64,000 nt of DNA, taken from Pomphorhynchus laevis (Eukaryota > Acanthocephala > Palaeacanthocephala > Echinorhynchida > Pomphorhynchidae). The stretch lies in NCBI GenBank assembly GCA_012934845.2, contig WNNJ02002996.1, positions 33,880-97,879 on the forward strand, given 5' to 3'. Each line of letters opens with the position of its first letter. The stretch's first letter is position 1. The position numbers were made by a program, and so were the translations under genes. Below, piece by piece: positions 22,725-34,204 of the stretch. Under the pieces are notes generated by a model, which was not told where the DNA came from, did no database searches, and was given only the letters and a program-made list of their open reading frames with translations.

Positions 22725-23492
22725 TGCCTTCAATTACTAAAATAACAAATAACAAATGACTTGAAATCATTTACTCACAAGGGATTTAGGTGGACAGTCT
22801 AAATGCACAAAGTTCACGTATCATTTGTTTTCACATATTGAATATGTGAAAACAATTATTTATATGTGAACATATAAATAACATATATCTCTAAATGATT
22901 TCATTTGATATTATTTTGGTGATATTTTACGTATTTTTATATATTATTTTAATAAGATAAAATAATTTTTGTATATTATATAATAAGATATAATACGTTG
23001 ATTTATAATATAATAAGATATAATATAATAATATGTAATATAATATATTATATAATATATAACAAGATATATATTATATATTTAATTTATAATATAGGAT
23101 ACATTATATATGATATTATGTATTATTATATATTATATATAATTTTATTATATATTATATATAATTTATTGTTACACCTGCCATGGAATACCTACATGTG
23201 TACTCATAAAGTATTTATGCCTTCACATAGAGGCATAAACATCAGACATCAGACAGCATTCTATATATCCTCATCAGACCAAGAAATAAGACCGAAGTGT
23301 TTTCGCAATATTCAAAGTCGCTACGTATATCCAGTTATCATATGTTTGACGACAAACTTTAACAACACGCGTTTAGCTCTTATGAAGCTCATAAGTACTG
23401 TGACTACAATAATTCATAGACACCTTTACGCACCCTTAAACAGTGTCTCGAAGTGATACGTTAGACTGATGGAGCTGATGATCGAAGTTTAG
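22725..23492. other. Intergenic, AT-rich
   Basis: Contains a hairpin-rich stretch (tttcacatattgaatatgtg near 22828) and about 200 bp of TA-dominated sequence (22970-23170). The segment 23170-23480 has more balanced composition but I recognise nothing in it. Confidence 0.5.
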
Positions 23493-23723
23493 TTATATAG
23501 CTTCAAATATGGATAAAAAATCAATTATAACCAGTTTTGGCTCCTGGACAACAGTTTCAAGCGATTTTTCGTTTGAAATATTATATATATTCTTCATTAT
23601 ACTGATAAGTGTTACCGGATACTCCATCATTTCGATGCTGAAGTGGTAGTTTACAAGTGACATGATGACTGAATATCGTGAATCAAAGTCCAGCCTATCA
23701 AGCAACACAATTTTGATTTTCAT
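23493..23723 (-). CDS. Unidentified 76-codon ORF, possibly spurious
   Basis: The frame is open a little upstream of the ATG to a tactctag acceptor-like site at about 23755. The protein (MKIKIVLLDRLDFDSRY .. SIFEAI) has no recognisable family. It is downstream of, and not joined to, the stop of the neighbouring - strand gene at 24502. Low confidence that it is a gene. Confidence 0.2.
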   Translation of the reverse strand: MKIKIVLLDRLDFDSRYSVIMSLVNYHFSIEMMEYPVTLISIMKNIYNISNEKSLETVVQEPKLVIIDFLSIFEAI

Positions 23724-24501
23724 TACATATAATATTACTAAGATGCTAGAGTATAAGTACTCTACATTATACCAAATGCTGAACTTTACAATAAATTACA
23801 TGATAGTATTTTAATAAATATATTTTGTTTGAAACTCATTTTGTAAGAAATGGTTTTATTAGATGATACATCTAATTTTTTTTAATATATAAAAATTTGA
23901 AATATATTAACCAAGATTAAAGTAAAAATTTATTTGATTCTAAAACAATTTTCAAGCATTTAAAATTATAACAATTTTATTAATTGCAAAAATTACACCA
24001 TAGTTATATATAATTTATATTTATATTATATTAATTTATAAATATAATACAAAAACAAATTTAAATTTAGTTTAATCCCATTTTTTAATTGTATAACTAA
24101 ATATCGCATTATTGAAATCGATTCAGTGTCTTTAAAAAGCTGAATATAATATCTGTTTAGACATAGAAGTTAAATGTTTGAAGTTGAGAGGATTATTATT
24201 TTTTATTTCAAAACTTTTTTCTTTACCCTCTTATAAAAGAAAATGTGTTAAATGCTTTTGAGCAAATGTCAATGGGTAAATGTTTTTGTAATAAATTAAA
24301 TATGTGTTCGAAAATATTTGAAACTTAGTCATTCAAACGTCAAAATGCCTCTGACAAACAGCAACCGATTTTGTAATACATTAATTTAAGTTATGATCAA
24401 TAGCCTTAATTAATATTAAAGTTATGTAACATTAGCACAAATGATTGTATTTTAATTTGGCGTTGCATGTAGCCAAAATAAGTTTGATGTTTAATCAAAA
24501 A

Positions 24502-24832
24502 TCAATCGTTGATCCAATCCAGTGCGGCAGCTTCTGTTCCTATAGAAAATTCTGCACATACTCGATTTATTATTCTGTCAAGAGCCTTAACGTTGATTAT
24601 AAATATTATGCAACTGTTATTTCGCAGTTACCTCAGGATTACATTCCCGTTCTACCCAGTTAATTATAGCAAACGATAGTTCTTCTATAGTGTTAGATTG
24701 TACGTGCTGTAAGGCCACAAGAAATGAAGAATATAGAGCGTCGCAAATACTCATAAACACCAGTGTTTTTTTCTGATCTTGTTCGTTCGATTGATCGAGC
24801 GTAGTCGATGGTGAAGCAAATGACTGACTTAA
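24502..24832 (-). CDS. Last two exons of an unidentified host gene
   Basis: Exon 24632-24832 (67 codons, acceptor ttcaaatcag, donor GAG|gtaact) joins in phase to exon 24502-24585 (27 codons plus TGA) across a 46-bp intron, the same size class as the NMD3 micro-introns. The encoded C-terminus includes KTLVFMSICDALYSSFLVAL, IEELSFAIINWVERECNPE and then ALDRIINRVCAEFSIGTEAA, ending in DWIND. It looks helical with no transmembrane segment. I do not recognise the family. The gene faces NMD3 tail-to-tail; its 5' exons must lie to the right, beyond or within the retroelement nest, and were not found. Confidence 0.6.
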
Positions 24833-25140
24833 CTGATTTGAACAAAATATATTCTTATAAACCCTTAATGAAATAATAATAATCACAAGTAGTAAATGAC
24901 TTAAAATTATTGAAATTATTAAAATTTATTTAAATTAAGTCAATGAATTAAGTCTTTTGAATTTGACTAATCAAATCAGCTAACTGAATCTACGTATTTA
25001 ATATAATTATAAAATAAACAAAACAATAATGCTAAATCAAAATTTAACAATTAAATAATAAAATAAATAATTGTTATAAGATTTTTTATAATTTATTTCA
25101 AGTTAAAATAAAAAATTGAAATTTAAAATAAAAGTCATTT
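24833..25140. other. Probable intron of the - strand gene
   Basis: AT-rich sequence directly upstream of the exon acceptor at 24832. No other element seen until the PLE-A tail begins. Confidence 0.4.
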
Positions 25141-25901
25141 TTATGAATTGACTAATAAATAACAGACGTTGTATCAGAATAAGAATTAGACGTCATCGGG
25201 AGGAACTGCTATGCTATCAGGTCCAACATAGAAGCCAAAATACAAATACAATTCTGCTTGATGTTATTTTTATAGTAACCTAGTTTAAAATTTGTATCTA
25301 TTAAATTATTTAAATGATTTTAAGAAAGCCAATATCATTACATATTGTTGCAATTCTTAAAATTTCATTATTTAATGTATTATATTTTATATTATATGGT
25401 ATGCATGAATGCTCATGCAAAAACATGTTTCTTGTAAATTTAAATATGTCATCTTTACGATATAAATTAATAGTAGTTTTAGTTAATATTAATTTAATGT
25501 TCATATCTAGATATACACCTTCTTTATCATTAATATTGGTTTTATTAAGAATAAGGCTTTCTGGATAAATGTGCTCACTAATTGAATAAAAATTGTTAGA
25601 TTTAAACAAACATATATCATCAATGTATCGAGACATTTCATATCTTTATATTGTTTAGATTTAGTTTTTACACAGTTATGAACAAATTCATATTCTATAA
25701 AGCTTAAAAACAAGTCAGCTATAATTGGGCTACTATTACATCATATTGGAACACCTTTTACTTGTCTAAATATAGATGTCCCTACTTTTAAATAATTTTG
25801 ATTTATCAAAATATTTAAGGATTATAATAATTCAATTTTATCCATATATTTATATTTACTTGATGGTTTAATTTTTGTTAGATAGGCGTTATAATTATTA
25901 T

Positions 25902-25976
<75 letters not shown>

Positions 25977-26164
25977 TTTTCCGAATATAAGGTTAATTAA
26001 TTTTACTAACGCTTCTTTAATATCTACTAAATCTAGATTTGTATAAAGCGTACTAAAATCGTATGTATTTATATTTTGAAAATTTATTCCTTTTGTGTGT
26101 TCTAAAAATTCTTTGTAGAATTAATACTGAAATAGTGTTTTATACCAGTATTAATTTCGATTAC
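25141..26164 (-). mobile_element. PLE family A copy 2 (broken)
   Basis: Nearly the same sequence as 10540-11400: RYIDDICLF at about 25625, the NSSPIIAD region near 25720-25735, and the tail words at 25141-25230 (gacgttgtatcagaataaga, ggaactgctatgctatcagg). Homology stops at 26164, so it is 5'-truncated. It carries a 70-bp (AT) run where copy 1 has only a few repeats. It abuts PLE family B directly. Confidence 0.8.
25905..25974. repeat. (AT)35 microsatellite inside PLE-A copy 2
   Basis: Uninterrupted AT dinucleotides. The matching position in copy 1 (about 11190) reads acatatatatgtatat. Confidence 0.98.
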
Positions 26165-26686
26165 TATTCATCTTTGTTCTAGTTTTATTTTCCGTTGTCT
26201 CGTATCGTTTATATTTGTTACCATTATGGTTTATTTCATAACTCTGAAATGAGGTGCTTTACAATTGCATCACGTTTAAGTTTGTGTTCATCATGTTTAT
26301 GCATGATATGTTCTTCTGGGATGTAAATAGACTTTTTTCGAGGACGCTTTTCTGAATATATCTGTGTCGAACTTACCATCTTTGTTCTTTCGTATTTCTA
26401 CATCGAGAAAGTTTACTTGATAACTCCGAACAGTTGTAAAGCTAAGCGGACCAGACTTATTACGATTCTTTAAGAATATCCGTAGATCATCTTCACCTAT
26501 TTTTGTTCAAATTACAAAAATATCATCAACATAGCGTGTCCACAATAACGGTTTATGTTTCTGCGTTTCTATGTTTCATGCATAAAGTGGCATATCTGAG
26601 TGCCATAGGCATATCTATGGCGGTTCTACAAAGTTGACGATAATGTTGTTTATTAAATTCAAACATATTCCCGTTCAAAACTAATA
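26165..26686 (-). mobile_element. PLE family B, 3' part of RT
   Basis: Translated on the - strand: NGNMFEFNKQHYRQLCRTA, WTRYVDDIFV (catalytic DD), NFLDVEIRKNKDGKFDTDIF, FRKASSKKVYLHPRR. This is the palm and thumb region of a Penelope-type RT, clearly different from family A. The RT begins abruptly at the LINE tail (26687). The missing front part is at 34205-34914, beyond the two LINEs. Confidence 0.8.
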
Positions 26687-26806
26687 ATAATAAAGGTTTT
26701 ATTAAAAAACAATACATAACGACATAAATAATGACAACAAAATAGTTATAATGTCAATGTCAGATAAATGAACTGCATCTTGAACTTGACATGACAGTCT
26801 CCAACA

Positions 26807-27700
26807 CTATACACAAAGAGACCCCAAATCCAAAGGGATCTGAGCCCTCCAACCGATCCAGCACGCCGCTTTCCGACTAAACCACCCGGGGTCTTTCACC
26901 CCCCGAAGAGTCCAGTCGGCGCGAACTATGATGGGTAAGCGGGAGATGAGGAGCTTAAGAAACCTTAGTCTTTGCTCTGGGAGACGTCCTCTAGAGAAGA
27001 AGACTAATCCCGTGATAGCCCAAGTACCCCAAAGGCGCACTTGAGTTTTCCCGTTCAACGACAGATGTTGGGGCCGTTTCAGAGCCCAACTAGCTCTCTT
27101 CAGGATACGTTTTAGTCTATCCAGGTCGGCTTTCGCCGACCAGTTCACCGAAACGGTGAACCCCAGGTATTTTACTCGACTAGAGAAGGTAGGGATTAAA
27201 TTAGAGGCAAATAAGGAGGCTAGAGCAGAGAGTGCTAATCTCTTAAGCTTTTGCTTCGTCGCAGGGGAGCCATGAAAGACAACCACCTGCGATTTGGCGG
27301 AGTTTAGAATAAGGTTGGACCTGGGTAACTGGTCTTTTAATCTTAAAAAGAAACGGCTGATGTTAGAGACAACGTCCTTGCACCTGCGTCCAGAGAACAG
27401 GGCTGTGGTGTCATCAGCGTACACCACTAGACGTTGATCACGCTGTTTAAATATTTTGAAGAGATTTATGGAAGCAGCAAGATACAAGACAGGAGATAGA
27501 GGGGAACCTTGAGGCACACCCGTAATAGGGTAGAACTGACGCGCATCAGGGTCGTCTTCGTAATAAAATCGCTGGGTGTACAACAGTATCTCCACCCTGC
27601 TAACAATTCTCGCAGGCAACCCGAGGGACCTGAGAGAAGAGATAACAAAAGGAATGGAGATGCGGTCAAATGCAGCAGAAAAGTCAAGGAAAACAGCCAC
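26807..27700 (-). CDS. LINE copy A ORF2, RT palm and C-terminal part
   Basis: 297 open codons: FLDFSAAFDRI (first catalytic Asp), GVPQGSPLSPVLY, VVYADDTTALF (catalytic DD), then SNLILNSAKSQVVVF and VKYLGFTVSVNW. Ends in a C-terminal tail with several Trp residues (DWTLRGVKDPGWFSRKAACW) that also occurs in copy C. No RNase H seen. Confidence 0.88.
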   Translation of the reverse strand: MAVFLDFSAAFDRISIPFVISSLRSLGLPARIVSRVEILLYTQRFYYEDDPDARQFYPITGVPQGSPLSPVLYLAASINLFKIFKQRDQRLVVYADDTTALFSGRRCKDVVSNISRFFLRLKDQLPRSNLILNSAKSQVVVFHGSPATKQKLKRLALSALASLFASNLIPTFSSRVKYLGFTVSVNWSAKADLDRLKRILKRASWALKRPQHLSLNGKTQVRLWGTWAITGLVFFSRGRLPEQRLRFLKLLISRLPIIVRADWTLRGVKDPGWFSRKAACWIGWRAQIPLDLGSLCV

Positions 27701-27730
27701 AGCAAGTTGATGACTATTCTCCCGACAAAA

Positions 27731-29276
27731 CTAATGCACTTCACCTACTGCAGAATGGACCGAGCGACCATTGACGAACCCATGGAAACCAGGAGGGATT
27801 AAATTTCGCCTACTTAAATGATCGCGGATTCTACGCGCAAGCGCTTTCTCGTAGATCGATACGAGGGAATTTTGAATCGAGATGGGTCGCAGGTCTTTAG
27901 GACATGAGACCGGATATTTCTTTGGGATAAAGATTCTACGACTAATGTTGATGCCGGCCACATCGGATGGGGTGGCTAATAACATTGTGACGGCCACCTC
28001 CCTTCTTTGATCGGCTGTCAAAAGCTGACAGACCCGAGAAGAGAGTGGAGCGACGGTTTTGGAGGTGCCCGGAAGAGGCCCCCAGGCTTTGAGTATATCT
28101 GGAACGGATATATCTCTACTCCTGAAGTCTCCCCAAGGCGGGATTGGTTGCGGTGATTGAGTGGCTCCATAGTTATGTAAGGAAAGTGACTCCTCCAAAA
28201 CTCTATCAAGACCAATACTTCCGATCCACCCGGATGCTCTATCCTTCCAACAAACAACCTTCTCTTTCTTAAATATCTTCCAGAAGGAAGACTGAGAAGG
28301 GTTAAGACGAGCAATGCTCGACTTATCCTTACTCAGCTGGAACCAGTATCTGGTACGCCAGTATTCTTTCGAGAGAGTCTGTTTGGCCGAAGAGGAGAGG
28401 TCAGGGAGGTGCAGCAGTTTGGCCAGGACCTTGAGTTTTGTCGGAGTGGGGCTGAAAATGCGACCTTTATAGGTAGTCGATAAAAACGCGGTGGCTTGCG
28501 AAGAGAGATAGGAATTAAATTTGGTTAAACTCTCAATGCCAATTCGGGGGAAGCGTTGGATAGCTGCTTGGAAGAAAGCCACTCTGATAGGATCAAAGTG
28601 GAATCTTCTACGAAGCAGGGAATCCTCTTCTATCCGCCAACGAATCAGGTCATGAGAGGTGGACAGATGTTGCCGCGATTGCTCCGTGCAGAAGGGTTTA
28701 AGCAACCACTTCTCGTGGAGCAATAGTAAGTCGAGGAGAGAATTCGTTGTTGTGCAATGAAAGGAGGGGGACGGTGGTTTATGAATAAGATAACCATTCC
28801 TGGCTCTGCGGAGTGCTGCATTAATCCAACGACCAGTTCTGTCGTTGAAGTCACCTAGTACCATGTCATAGCCGCCATCAATTATCCCATCCAGGAGGTC
28901 ACGGTTCTTGTGAATCTCCCCCGGACGAATATAGACGTTGGCTAGACTGAGGCGTTTACCGTTCTTAACGAGTGAAACTACTAAGCAAGATAGGGCTGGA
29001 CAGGAGTAGTTTAAAATGAGGGAGGATCTTAAGGAGCATTTAACTAAGGTCAAGAGTCCTTGAGATGAAGAGGAGTGAGGGGGTTATGTACGGAGTATAG
29101 TGGGAATAAATGTGCTTAGGGATAAATCGAGTAATGTCCTGGGGGAGACGGATAGACCGTGTCTCCTGAAGGACTATAACATCTGCGTCTCTACCAGATA
29201 GAAGCCTAAGGGCAGAAGCACCTCCCGAATTCCACTGAAGAATATTCAGTGAAAAAGGCTCGGGCTTACTCACCAT
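27731..29276 (-). CDS. LINE copy A ORF2, endonuclease and N-terminal RT
   Basis: Endonuclease residues visible: N in QWNSGG, E in VLQETRS, and the D/N of GDFNDRTGRW. The segment TTTNSLLDLLLLHEKW matches the late EN block. RT starts with NISRRIFIPKK, DLRPISIQN and GFHGFVNGRSVHSA. The frame changes once near 29045. Confidence 0.85.
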
Positions 29277-29289
29277 TGTGCAGACCAGT

Positions 29290-30573
29290 TAGACGGGAGC
29301 TGGCGGCCTAGACAGAGCTAGGAGTGGAAAGGTTTCCCTTCCCATCACTAACCCCGCCATTGGCCGGTGCCCCCTGGGCATTATCTTCATTTCCCTGGGT
29401 GGAGTCTGTAATATTGCCATTCAGGAGTTTACCCACCTTGGGCGGTGAGATCGGATGAGCAGATCCACCCCTTTTTTGGATTTGGGACAGGTCTCTACTT
29501 GAGCGACGGTAGGGGATTGAAATAATGCGTTTACCAGCGGCTTGATAAGGTTTTCCATTTGGTTTAGAATCATTTTCTTAGAATTGTCTATAAGAAACAG
29601 AATGTCCGCATTTGACATTCTATCCGGAGGATTCGATTTAGCTACGTCGGAGAACGAGGATTTGGTTGCTGCAGATGGACGAACAAATTTATTTATGTAT
29701 CTAGTAAAATGTTGGCACTTGCGAGACCAAGACGGATGTCCTAATCCGCAGTTGCTACAAGTAGGGTTCGCTGTGCATTTAGAGTTATTTGTCATGTCGG
29801 AGCAGGAGACACTGCTGCATACACCACACAATGGAGGCGCCTTGCAAGTGAAGCCCAATGCCCCCACTTATGGCATTTATTGCAGTGAGGATACGTGAAA
29901 AGATCCTCACTGATCAGCACACTTAAGATTATAACCAATAAACGGATTAACAGCATTCTTACACATGACCTCACCAGTGTCCAGGTCAGTGTTCGCAAAT
30001 GCGACCGGCAATGGGTCGCCTGATTTGGATTTTAATTGCCTTACTGAAGTAAGTTTATATGTTTTCTTAAGACTGTTGATGTCAGAATCGTCGGGGAATA
30101 ACGGAAAATTAGTTATTTTAATTGTAGCTTGGATATGTTTATAGTTAAATGTTCCGAGATGTGCGAGATTCTTAGTGTAAAATCCATATATTGCTTAGCA
30201 ATGTCGCCAGATGAAAAAGAGACTCTTAGAAGATTGTCGCCTGTCTTGACAGAGTTAAATAATATGCAAACAGGTTGTTTATTAATGAATTCACGTAGAA
30301 ATGTATTAAATAATAAGTGGCGTTCAATCGGTTTAATTCCTTAGATTAGTAGTAGATTTTTCAGTTTAGGCACCGGGGGAGCTCCCCTGAGTTACCAGAA
30401 TCAGAAATCAAAACTTCACTTACCTTATTATCAGCAGATTTGTCATCTTTAACTTGAAAATTACCCATACCTGAGTCAAAAATCCTTGAAAATTTGAAAG
30501 AATTTGCATTTTGCATGGAGCTTTGAAGCTCCGACGTTGTAATTTTTTCACTACTCATTTTTTTCATTATCAA
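29290..30573 (-). CDS. LINE copy A ORF1 (gag-like, zinc knuckles), broken
   Basis: Probable nucleic-acid-binding chaperone protein of the LINE RNP. Cys/His clusters lie at about 29700-29930 (CSNCGLGHPSWSRKC being clearest), followed by NADILFLIDNSKKMI. Open pieces overlap in different frames, so it is not intact. Confidence 0.7.
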
Positions 30574-30689
30574 TATAAAAGTGAGTTCAAAACTATTTAT
30601 AACCTTCGTTAATCATTGTGAATTTTCAACCAGTTTGTTCAATGCTTTCAAAAAATTTGTGCAAGTGACGGAAGTTCTAAGAGTTTACT

Positions 30690-33600
30690 GGAAATGGACG
30701 AAAATGCAATGCTAAAGGTTAGTGATAAAGAATTTGTTAATAAAATTTTAATATCACCGATACAAAAGTTAGCAAACTTGATGATCGTGACTCCTAAGGT
30801 ACCAATATTGAACAATCATATGTATAACAATTTTTTGAAGGGTTTCATCAAACGTTTCTTCTCAAACTGAACACTTATAAACTCAGCATGAAGTGTAGGT
30901 AACTCATACCGTATCAGCTTCATTAACGCTAACATAGCACAGTAGTATCTAAAGTTTACTGCAAAGAACTTGAAGAACTGCCTCGATCGTGTACAAGCCC
31001 ATCCAGGCTACATTTAGGATAACGAATATATTAAACTCCCTGTATGGAGCAGACTTAGAATATATGGAAAATCAATACAAATTGTCGAACGTCAGATTTA
31101 TTAAAGGTAAGAAAGACATTCCCCTACCTATTGCTTTTGCATAAATATCTATAGATAATGCGATCGTTATATATAAGTTATCCTACAACCCCTTCATAGG
31201 GTGCAACATTAAATTCAATTACATTTCATCAGACAACCTGACCTACCTTTACTGTAACCAATGTCACCAGTGGGGGCACTAAGGTTCTAGCTGCAAAGAA
31301 CAGAAAATTTGCGGGATATGTTCTTTCACTGAATCTGAGCACCCGCTCAATTGTACTGCTGCTTCAACTGCGGGTTACCACACCCAGCGTGGTCCCGCAG
31401 ATGTTAGGCCTTCAAGGCCTACGAGAAAAAGCAATTGAAAACGTCGGAGTCCATATAGCAAGTTACAGAAGGCTTAAACGATGTCGCAAAGAGTTCTGAT
31501 CTATCGATGGACGATATCCTTATCAAAACCTTGTTGGGTAGGCTGACAGATGCGGTGCTAACACTCCATGTAATCCCAACATCTACAGCACCGGCGTCGA
31601 TAAAAAGATCTTCACTGAATAACACTTCCCCACTTCGTATGTCCAAGGAGGGCAAGAAGGAGGATTTATAACAAGGGACGTGATGATATTCCTCAGTCAG
31701 CCAAACAGTGAACAGTGGTCCAGCTGTTAGGGTCGAAGTCCGGAAGGGCAATCTTTTCCCTTCTGGGCCTAACTAGGGGTTCGCTGTCGCTTCTGTTGAA
31801 ATTTTTGCATGGGAAGTAATTCCGAACCGTTTTCACAGAACATCATTCAGTGAAATTCAAGAGGTGCTTCTGCCCTTAGTATTTTATCTGGTCGAGATGC
31901 AGATGTTATAGTCCTCCAGGAAACTAGATCTATTCAGTCTCCCCAAGACATTACTCGGTTTCTTCCAAAGCACATAACTTCCCACTTTACTCCGTACGTA
32001 ACTCCACCTCACTCATATTCTTTTCAAGGTATTTTACCCATACTTAAATGCCACTTAAGATCATCCCTCTTATTAAAATATTCTTGTTTACCCGTGTCTT
32101 GTTTAGCGATAACACTCTGGAAGAACGGTAAACGCATCTATATAACCAATATTTATATCCGGCCGGGAGAGATTCACAAGAATCGTGACGTCCTGGACAG
32201 TCCATTGGGTAGCGACTTTGCCATGTTACTTGTTGATATCAACGACATAACTGGTCGTTGGATTAGTGCAGCACATCGCAGATCTAGGAACGTTTATCTT
32301 ATACATAAATCACTATCCCTGCCTTTCATTGTACATTAACAAATTAACTCCTCGGCATACTAATGCTACAAGAGTAAAGCCTACCTGTATTGAGCAGTCA
32401 CGACAACAATTGTCCGCTTTGCAGGACTTATTTAGCTAACGGTTAGAGGAAGACACGCTGTTGAAGAGGAGGTTTCACTTTGATTCAATCAGAGTAGCCT
32501 TCTTCCAGGCTGAAATACGACTGTTCCCAGTCGTACGAAATGCGAGTATGACCCGATTTAATTCCTATCTCTCTTCGCAAGCTACCGCTATTCTTTCGAC
32601 CACCTATAAAGGTCGTTTATATAATCCCACTCTAACAAAACTCAAGGTTTTCAAGACCTTGAAACTCAAGGTCTGGAAGATATTCAAGAAGGTGAAATTG
32701 GTCTGCTGAAAGGAGAGAGCATCTGGTTGGATTGGCAACATAGGCCTTGACAAAGTTTAATAAGAGTCACTAACCCTACACAATTATGGATCCACTCGAT
32801 CGCATCAACCAATCCCGCCTTGGGTGAGTTCAGGAGCATGAATTTGTCACTTACCGATATCCTGAACGCCTGTGTTTCATTTCCGGGCACATTCAGATAC
32901 CATGCTCAACTCTCTTCTCGAGTCTGTCAGCATTTGACAGTTGATCAGCGAAGAGAAGTCGCCATCACTATGCTGTTAGCCTCATCATCCGATGTGACCG
33001 GCATTAATATTAGCCGCAGAATATTTTTAGCAAGAAAATGCTGTCTAATACCCTAAAGATCTGCGCCCTATTTCGATACAAAACTCCCTCATCTTTATCT
33101 ACAAAAAAGCGCTTGTGCGTAGAATCCGCCACCATCTAAGTAAGCGGAATTTAATCCCACCAAGTTTCCATGGGTTTGCCAAAGGTCGTTCGGTCCATTC
33201 GGCAGCAGGTGAAGTGCACCGGTTCTGTCAGGACAATAGTCATCAGCCCGTTGTGGCTGTTTTCCTTAATTTTCCGCTGCATTTGACCGCGATTCCATTC
33301 CCCCTGTTATCTCTTCTCTTTGGTACCTCGGGCTGCCTGCGAGAATTGTTAACAGCGTGGAGATACTGTTGTACACCAAGCCGTTCATTTATGAAGACGA
33401 CCCTAATGCTTGTAAGTTTTACCCTATCAAAAGTGTGCCTAAAGGGTCCCCATTTTTCCCATCTTATATCTTGCTGCTTCTATCGTAATCTTTAAGACAT
33501 TTAAACGCGATCAACATCTAGTAATATACGCTAGTGAAACTACAGCCCTGTTCTCTGGAGGCAGGTGCAAGGATGTAATCTCTGGCATCTGCTGTTTCTT

Positions 33601-34200
33601 AATATGAAAGCGGAAAGATGTCCACTTTCTTAATAAGCGGACATCAGCCGCTTATTTTTAAGATTAAAAGATCAGTTAACCACGCTCAATTTTATTCTCA
33701 ACTCATCTATATCGCGGGTGGTATTTAATGGCGCCCCAACGACAAAGAAAAAACTAAAGAGATTGGCAATCTCAGCTCTCTCTCTTCCATATTGAAGAAT
33801 CAACCACTTTCTACCTTTACACATCGAGTGAAATATCTGGGATGTACCGTTACGGTTAAATGGTCGACCGAACAAGACTTGATTAAATTCAAAAGTGTAC
33901 TGAAGTGAGCTAGATGGGCCCTAAAACTGGACCAGCATCTGTCATTAAGTGTGAAAGGTCAGGTGCGCCTCTGGGGTACATGGGCTATCTCGGGATTATT
34001 CGTCTTTTCTAGAGGACGTCCTGGAGCAAATACCTAGATTTCTTAAATTCCTTGTCTCGAGATTACATACCAAAGTACGCCTCGACTGGACCCTCAGGTG
34101 TGTATGAGAGACCCTGAATGGTTCAAACGGAAGGCGGATCATTGGTGTAGGTTGGAGGGATCTGATTTTCTTTGCCCGTCATTTTAAGAAGACGACATAT
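30690..34200 (+). mobile_element. Gag+EN+RT LINE, copy B (decayed), head-to-head with copy A
   Basis: Same family as copy A on the opposite strand. ORF1 remnants at 31190-31430 (YNPFIGCNIKF, YCNQCHQWGH, CFNCGLPHPAWSRRC), endonuclease at 31840-32340 (LQETRSIQ, ITNIYIRPGEIHKNRD), RT at 32980-33490 (GINISRRIF, FHGFAKGRSVHSAAGEVH) and C-terminus to about 34180. Many stops and frame changes. The 5' ends of copies A and B lie only about 120 bp apart. Confidence 0.85.
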
Positions 34201-34204
34201 AGGA

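Larger units (their letters stand above)
26687..30573 (-). mobile_element. Gag+EN+RT LINE, copy A (most complete)
   Basis: Reads 5' to 3' on the - strand. ORF1 starts near 30573 (MIMKKMSSEKITTSELQ), and contains NPFIGYNLK and a Cys/His-knuckle region (CNKCHKWGHW, CGVCSSVSC, CSNCGLGHPSWSRKC). ORF2 starts at 29276 with an APE-type endonuclease (LNILQWNSGGA, VIVLQETRS, DMVLGDFNDRTGRW) followed by an RT (DLRPISIQNSLVSIYEKAL, FLDFSAAFDRI, GVPQGSPLSPVLY, VVYADDTTALF). The 3' UTR ends in aataaaacctttattatta. ORF2 is open in three successive pieces (29276-29040, 29053-27731, 27700-26807), so about two frame changes break it. It belongs to the Jockey/I-like group; exact clade is uncertain. Confidence 0.9.

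Noticed and set aside
26687-34200. Single LINE insertion with twin-priming inversion
   Set aside because: Both halves contain gag, EN and RT parts and differ strongly in decay, so they are two insertions.
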